Shown here one piece after another: positions 5,356 to 8,539 of a stretch of DNA of 8,539 bases. The DNA comes from Planctomycetota bacterium (GTDB taxonomy: Bacteria; Planctomycetota; Planctomycetia; Isosphaerales; Isosphaeraceae). A program made the position numbers and the translations under genes. Under the pieces are notes generated by a model that saw only the letters and a program-made list of their open reading frames with translations, ran no database searches and was not told where the DNA came from. The stretch lies in assembly GCA_021778575.1 (NCBI GenBank), contig JAJYCH010000156.1, positions 1 through 8,539 of the forward strand, read 5' to 3'. Every line of letters starts with the position of its first letter. Within the stretch, counting starts at the first letter, position 1.

Positions 5356-6612
5356 TCACGCCTTCAGAACGTTGACGTTCCCGTCGCCGACGTTGACCTG
5401 GACGGCCGGACGGCCCATCCGCCGCACCGCCGCGAGTGAACGCAGGGCCGCCAGCAGCATCCTTTGCGACCGCTCCCGGCGCCGGTCGAGGGCCTCGATC
5501 GGTGCGGCGGGTCCACCTTGCGCGGCCATGTGCTGAAAATCTCTTTCCGCCAGGCTGAGATCGACCGAACACAGCGCGGCGCGCCCGATGATGATCCGCT
5601 CGATGGGGCCGTCGCCGGGCTCCGAAAGATCCGCCACGACCGCCGCGCGGTCGACGGCGACCGCCTCCCGGGCCATCAAGTTCGTCTCCGAGGCTCGATC
5701 CCCCAGTTTGTTCAGGACGGTGGCCGCCGACCAGCCGCCCAGGTAAGAGAGCCCCCGGACCTTGCCGAGTTCCAGGAGTTTGTTGAGTGCGGCCCGATCC
5801 CCGGCCTGGGCCAACTGCATGAGGTTGATCGCCTCAGACCCGACCCCGGTCCTGTCCGTCTCCGTCGTCTCCATATCCACCCTCCATTCTCCATCCATCC
5901 AATCGCACGCAACCACCCGGGCTGGCGTCGCCAGCCTTCGGACGGTGGCCAACGATTCGCACGCGGCGAGCAGCCGGCGGTGGGCCCGGCCCCTCAGCCT
6001 CGAATGATACTCGGCCGCCGCAGGCCAGCCGCCCAGGCTCGTCAGGTGCCCGGCATCACGCTCGGCCGCATCAATCCAGTTCGCCGCGACCCGGCCCGCC
6101 AGGAGCCATTCCAGGGGTGTACAGCCCGGCCCGGCGACCTCAGCCCGGACCGCCTCGGTTTCGCCGACCAGTTGGTCAAAGCCGGGCCCGTCGCCGGCAC
6201 CCGCAAGGCGCAACGCCAGGGCCCGCCGAACAAACTCGCCCAACCCGACGAGGCCGGGGGATTGAGGCCGCCCAGCCGGGGCGACTGGCGGCCCCTCGGC
6301 CCTCCTCCGTCGCCAACGGCCGCGCTTGACCCGATGACAGCCAACGGCGTGCAGGGCGGTCGCGGCAAGCCCCTCACAAGCACTGTCCGCCTCGATGACC
6401 GCCCGCTCGGCGTCGGCCAGCCGGCCCCGCTCCGCCTCCCATTCGGCACGAGCCGTCACCCGCTCGGCCCGGACCTGCTCCCGCAACGATCGGAGGAATG
6501 CCACCGTCTCGGGCGGCATGTCGCTGACGCCGAGATAGGCGGACGTGACCCGGCCGTCGAGGCGGACCGAGCGGTATCGATAAACGCGCTGGTTTCTCGT
6601 GACGAGGGACAT
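5356..6612 (-). CDS. Planctomycete-type hypothetical protein with internal duplication, 418 aa
   Basis: The start at 6612 is the first ATG after an in-frame TAG (complement of 6622-6624); the ribosome site is weak (AGG, nine bases away). Residues 1-30 form a module (YRYRSVRLDGRVTSAYLG) that I associate with planctomycete proteins. Residues 36-85 form a charged helix or coiled coil rich in E, R and A. A basic KRGRWRRRR patch follows at about 96-104. Two related helical units come next. Unit one, at about 151-235, has LEWLLAGRVAANWIDAAERD and RRLLAACESLATVRRLATPA. Unit two, at about 317-405, has IERIIIGRAALCSVDLSLAERD and RMLLAALRSLAAVRRMGRPA. The protein ends in a valine-rich VQVNVGDGNVNV tail. 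The function is unknown. It reads away from the iteron region, so it may be controlled from there. No membrane segment is seen. Confidence 0.82.
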   Translation of the reverse strand: MSLVTRNQRVYRYRSVRLDGRVTSAYLGVSDMPPETVAFLRSLREQVRAERVTARAEWEAERGRLADAERAVIEADSACEGLAATALHAVGCHRVKRGRWRRRRAEGPPVAPAGRPQSPGLVGLGEFVRRALALRLAGAGDGPGFDQLVGETEAVRAEVAGPGCTPLEWLLAGRVAANWIDAAERDAGHLTSLGGWPAAAEYHSRLRGRAHRRLLAACESLATVRRLATPARVVACDWMDGEWRVDMETTETDRTGVGSEAINLMQLAQAGDRAALNKLLELGKVRGLSYLGGWSAATVLNKLGDRASETNLMAREAVAVDRAAVVADLSEPGDGPIERIIIGRAALCSVDLSLAERDFQHMAAQGGPAAPIEALDRRRERSQRMLLAALRSLAAVRRMGRPAVQVNVGDGNVNVLKA

Positions 6613-6796
6613 CGTTTCAGCCTATCGTGTACTACAGGTTTCGAGTGCCCAACTCTTGTGTTGGCCGCCCAGGGTGGAGTAGCGTCCCGCCTTCCGCCGG
6701 ACCCGATCGCATCCCGCTCCCCGGCCGAAGGAAAGCCGCCCAAGAAGGGCCTGATCGGCACGATTTCGTGATTGCTTGCAAGTCTGCTTGGAAATG
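6613..6796. other. Spacer upstream of the 418-aa gene; no convincing gene
   Basis: This 184-base stretch lies between the 418-aa gene start and the left iteron arm. It contains GC-rich sequence with short frames on both strands, but none has a ribosome site, a recognisable motif or consistent codon bias, so I annotate none. CGTGTACTACA at 6626-6636 is a degenerate copy of the 11-bp repeat (two differences from the complement of 6872-6882), placed just before the gene start. A promoter for the minus-strand gene is expected here or in the left arm, but no good -35/-10 pair was found. Confidence 0.5.
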
Positions 6797-6882
6797 CCTG
6801 GTGCAGGCCTGGTACAAGGCGGACATTTTATGTTAATTGTTAGAGAGAAATGATTTACATGAAATGGTGCAGGTGGTACACG
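6797..6882 (-). repeat. Left iteron arm: four 11-bp repeats in two pairs
   Basis: Read on the complementary strand, the copies are CCTGCACCAGG (6797-6807), CTTGTACCAGG (6808-6818), CCTGCACCATT (6863-6873) and CGTGTACCACC (6872-6882). The first two are contiguous; the last two overlap by two bases. The pairs are separated by a 44-base AT-rich spacer. Hexamer cores start at 6800, 6811, 6866 and 6875. All four point the same way and opposite to the right arm. Confidence 0.85.
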
Positions 6883-7001
6883 TTTTTTCCCTATTGTGGC
6901 TCCCATAACGACTAATTACCGACCGCCATTCTCTACTGTCCACCGTGCCCACTCCAATTCATCTCACTCTCTCCTCTCTTGGTTAGATAACTTGGAAATA
7001 G
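6883..7001. other. Core between the inverted iteron arms
   Basis: This 119-base core starts with a T6 run and has a long, strongly pyrimidine-biased + strand: ATCTCACTCTCTCCTCTCTT at 6961-6980 is almost purely C/T. No repeat copy with the full core lies here, although CTGTCCACC near the symmetry centre resembles one. Strand-biased, easily melted tracts between inverted iterons suit an unwinding region. No gene is seen. Confidence 0.4.
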
Positions 7002-7110
7002 CCTGTACCACCTATACCAGAAACCATAAAAGGTTTTCCCCTAAATCGTTTACGTTAAAACGTCCGCTTGTACCGAGCTTGCACCGGGGGTGTACCGAAC
7101 CTGTACCACC
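7002..7110 (+). repeat. Right iteron arm: six 11-bp repeats
   Basis: Copies on the + strand are CCTGTACCACC (7002-7012), CCTATACCAGA (7011-7021), CTTGTACCGAG (7067-7077), CTTGCACCGGG (7078-7088), GGTGTACCGAA (7089-7099) and CCTGTACCACC (7100-7110). The first and last are identical. The last four are contiguous head to tail with an exact 11-base period. The first four mirror the left arm; the last two are extra. A 45-base spacer (7022-7066) contains the dyad ACGTT-AA-AACGT (7052-7063). Confidence 0.88.
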
Positions 7111-7144
7111 CTCCGGTGAGACCCATCCATGAGCCGGCGGCCGA

Positions 7145-8539
7145 TCACTCGTCGTCATCGTCGGCCATCATCTCGCCCTCGGTCTTGAGTCGGATGCCCG
7201 TGTAGTGCCAGGGCCGGGCGTTGCCCATTCTGGGATTCTTCTTGCCGACGGTAGGGACGGCCGCCCGCAGATCGCGCCCAAATCGGATCTCGTCGCCGGG
7301 ATGCTCGCGTCCCTTGGCGAGACTCCAGTTCTTGTACGCCATGAACAGCTCAGAGCACAGGATCATCGGCTCCCCTGCCGACTTGGGCGGCCCAAGCGAG
7401 ACCACGCACCGTTCTTTGATGAAGGCCGCGACCGGGCTCGACGACTCGACCCAGGTGTCCTTGAGGTCGCGCGAGGATGCCGGCTCGATCAACCGGCCCC
7501 GCTCGCGGAGCCGCCGCAACCCAGCGACGGACCAATTGAGGATGCCCGGCAACTCGGCCTGAAGCCGATCGATGAGTGTCCTATCCTCTTTGCCGAGATT
7601 GGAATGGACGGTTCGCAGGATCACCATCCGGTTCTGGAAGGCGGTCGAGGCGTCCTTCATGTGCGGCAGTTCGTTGCTGATAATCGTGAACCGCGTCGGG
7701 AGCCGGAGCGTCACCTCGTCCTTGTGCTTGCGGTCGATCGTCTGGCTATCGGTGCCGGAGATCGACAGCAGCCGCTCGACCACGGTCGCCGTGTCGGTCC
7801 GCCCACTGATCCGGGCGTCGCCAATGATCGCCACTAGTTTTCCGATCAGCGGGGCGAGCCCGAACTGCTTTTCGAGGCCGGAGAGCGTCGGGTTGACCAC
7901 GTTCTCCGGGCCGACCAGCGCCGTGATGACCTTCGCGATCGTGCCCTTGCCCGACCTGGGCGGCCCGATCATCATCAGGATCTTTTCGAGGGACGTGTCG
8001 GGCGTGAGCAGGTAGCCCATCCAGTCCTGGAGCAGTTCAATCGACTCGCGGTCGTCGCCCCAGGCCGACGCGAGGAACTTGAGCCATTCGGCTGGCTCCG
8101 GGGCATCGGGGTCGTAGGCGTAAGAGAGCGCGTACCGGCCGAAGAACAGCGGCGTCGGGGGCAAGATCGCCAGGCGACCCTCCAGGAGCGACGGCAGGTG
8201 GATCAGGCCGTCCGCCATCGGCAAAATTTCTTCGGCTGGCCACGGGCCGGGTTTGCCGATCCACGCCGGCTGCGCCGGCACGTCGTCGGACTGGAGCAGC
8301 GTACAGTCGGCCAGCGCCTGGGTCACGTCACCGACGACAGTCTTTGTCACCGGCCTCTTCTTGGGCGGCTGCTTCTTCTCGGCCTCGCCGACCTTCTTCG
8401 CCCGAGTATAAGCCCCCAATTTGTAAATGAAATCCTCGTCGAACGCCTCTCGGGCCGAGCGGGCGACCAGGGCGGCAAACTCCTTGGCCAGCACGGGCGT
8501 CCATCTATTGTTTCGCCATGTGTGGAATTCGGATCGCCA
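7145..8539 (-). CDS. D5/P4-type phage or plasmid primase-helicase (SF3 ATPase), 5' end outside the window
   Basis: The frame has no stop up to the window edge. Residues before the internal GTG at 8494 (FHTWRNNRWTPV) also look coding, so the gene continues to the right and 464 residues are visible. The D5_N-like domain contains LFFGRYALSYAYDPDAPEP and LQDWMGYLL. The superfamily 3 helicase core follows: Walker A GPPRSGKGT at about visible residues 192-200, Walker B-type LVAIIGDARIS near 235-245, motif C/sensor IISNELP near 286-292, and FQNRMVIL with the arginine near 301-308. LPGILNWSVAGLRRL and a C-terminal winged-helix-like domain (AYKNWSLAKG, then WHYTGI) complete the family layout, ending in an acidic DDDDE tail. 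Such proteins unwind origins of phages and plasmids, often with an N-terminal primase, here unseen. The stop is 34 bases from the iteron array. Confidence 0.93.
   Translation of the reverse strand, partial: WRSEFHTWRNNRWTPVLAKEFAALVARSAREAFDEDFIYKLGAYTRAKKVGEAEKKQPPKKRPVTKTVVGDVTQALADCTLLQSDDVPAQPAWIGKPGPWPAEEILPMADGLIHLPSLLEGRLAILPPTPLFFGRYALSYAYDPDAPEPAEWLKFLASAWGDDRESIELLQDWMGYLLTPDTSLEKILMMIGPPRSGKGTIAKVITALVGPENVVNPTLSGLEKQFGLAPLIGKLVAIIGDARISGRTDTATVVERLLSISGTDSQTIDRKHKDEVTLRLPTRFTIISNELPHMKDASTAFQNRMVILRTVHSNLGKEDRTLIDRLQAELPGILNWSVAGLRRLRERGRLIEPASSRDLKDTWVESSSPVAAFIKERCVVSLGPPKSAGEPMILCSELFMAYKNWSLAKGREHPGDEIRFGRDLRAAVPTVGKKNPRMGNARPWHYTGIRLKTEGEMMADDDDE

Larger units (their letters stand above)
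6797..7110. other. Candidate iteron-type origin of replication or replication control region
   Basis: Ten copies of an 11-bp repeat (consensus CYTGYACCRSS) are packed into 314 bases of noncoding DNA, and their steps are mostly 11 or 9 bases, near one helical turn. They flank a core with AT-rich and pyrimidine-rich tracts. The region lies 34 bases beyond the 3' end of a D5/P4-type primase-helicase. Satellite phage P4 and many plasmids use clusters of short repeats bound by their own initiator; in P4 the primase-helicase itself binds them. By that analogy this is the likely ori or incompatibility/control site of the element. An alternative is a regulatory array for the 418-aa gene. Confidence 0.6.

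Noticed and set aside
5367..5380. GAACGT-TG-ACGTTC palindrome near the end of the 418-aa gene
   Set aside because: It arises from codons of the repetitive NVNV tail, so it is better explained by protein sequence than by a regulatory hairpin.
5009..5536. 175-codon open frame on the plus strand
   Set aside because: It is antisense to the transposase remnant and to the end of the 418-aa gene, and its translation has no domain features.
5464..6771. 435-codon open frame on the plus strand
   Set aside because: It is antisense to the 418-aa gene. Its proline- and arginine-rich translation is typical of the opposite strand of GC-rich coding DNA, while the minus strand shows domain order and an internal duplication.
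6622..6906. Minus-strand short frames between the 418-aa gene and the left iteron arm
   Set aside because: The translation runs through the iterons, is rich in Cys/Arg/Pro without pattern, and has no ribosome site.
6797..7110. CRISPR array
   Set aside because: The units are only 11 bp, contiguous or overlapping, and occur in both orientations; there are no unique ~30-base spacers and no cas genes.

Overview
The window is GC-rich (about two-thirds G+C by eye), with GC-rich third codon positions and a gene set that fits an accessory segment of a Planctomycetota genome (Isosphaeraceae or Gemmataceae type). The best taxonomic hint is the hypothetical protein at 5356..6612: its N-terminal YRYRSVRLDGRV module and its NVGDGNVNV tail resemble proteins I associate with that phylum. 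No rRNA, tRNA or CRISPR array is visible. The content is that of a mobile element: a phage/plasmid-type primase-helicase, small phage-like genes, terminase-small-subunit-like proteins, a low-GC ATPase and an insertion-sequence remnant.

Left part (1-3257, + strand): a run of small genes reading rightward. It begins with a possible leader gene broken by an in-frame TAG (70..273). Four small proteins follow (270..500, 640..957, 1026..1514, and 1585..1980, which has a CxxCxxxH zinc-knuckle-like motif). The run ends with two adjacent paralogous genes (2048..2656 and 2661..3257) that resemble phage terminase small subunits. GC-rich hairpins lie between several of these genes. No large terminase, portal or capsid gene accompanies the pair.

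Middle part (3258-5302): an AT-richer spacer with terminator-like hairpins, an extended -10 promoter, a possible operator and a possible small ORF. It precedes a 454-residue Cdc6/Orc1-like AAA+ ATPase (3603..4967) of clearly lower G+C than its surroundings, probably a recent import. Its stop codon overlaps the stop of a convergent transposase C-terminal fragment (4964..5302).

Right part (5303-8539, - strand): a 418-residue protein with an internal duplication, then a roughly 530-bp noncoding region, then a D5/P4-type SF3 helicase-primase that runs off the right edge. The noncoding region is the most notable part of the window. It holds ten copies of an 11-bp repeat, consensus CYTGYACCRSS, arranged as a mirror-symmetric inverted structure (arms 6797-6882 and 7002-7088, plus two extra right-hand copies to 7110) around a pyrimidine-rich core. 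Next to a replicative primase-helicase, this is best read as an iteron-type origin of replication or the control site of the replication module. A matching pair of half-sites overlaps the promoter-like sequence before the ATPase, which could place both regions under one DNA-binding protein. All functional links are inferred from sequence alone.
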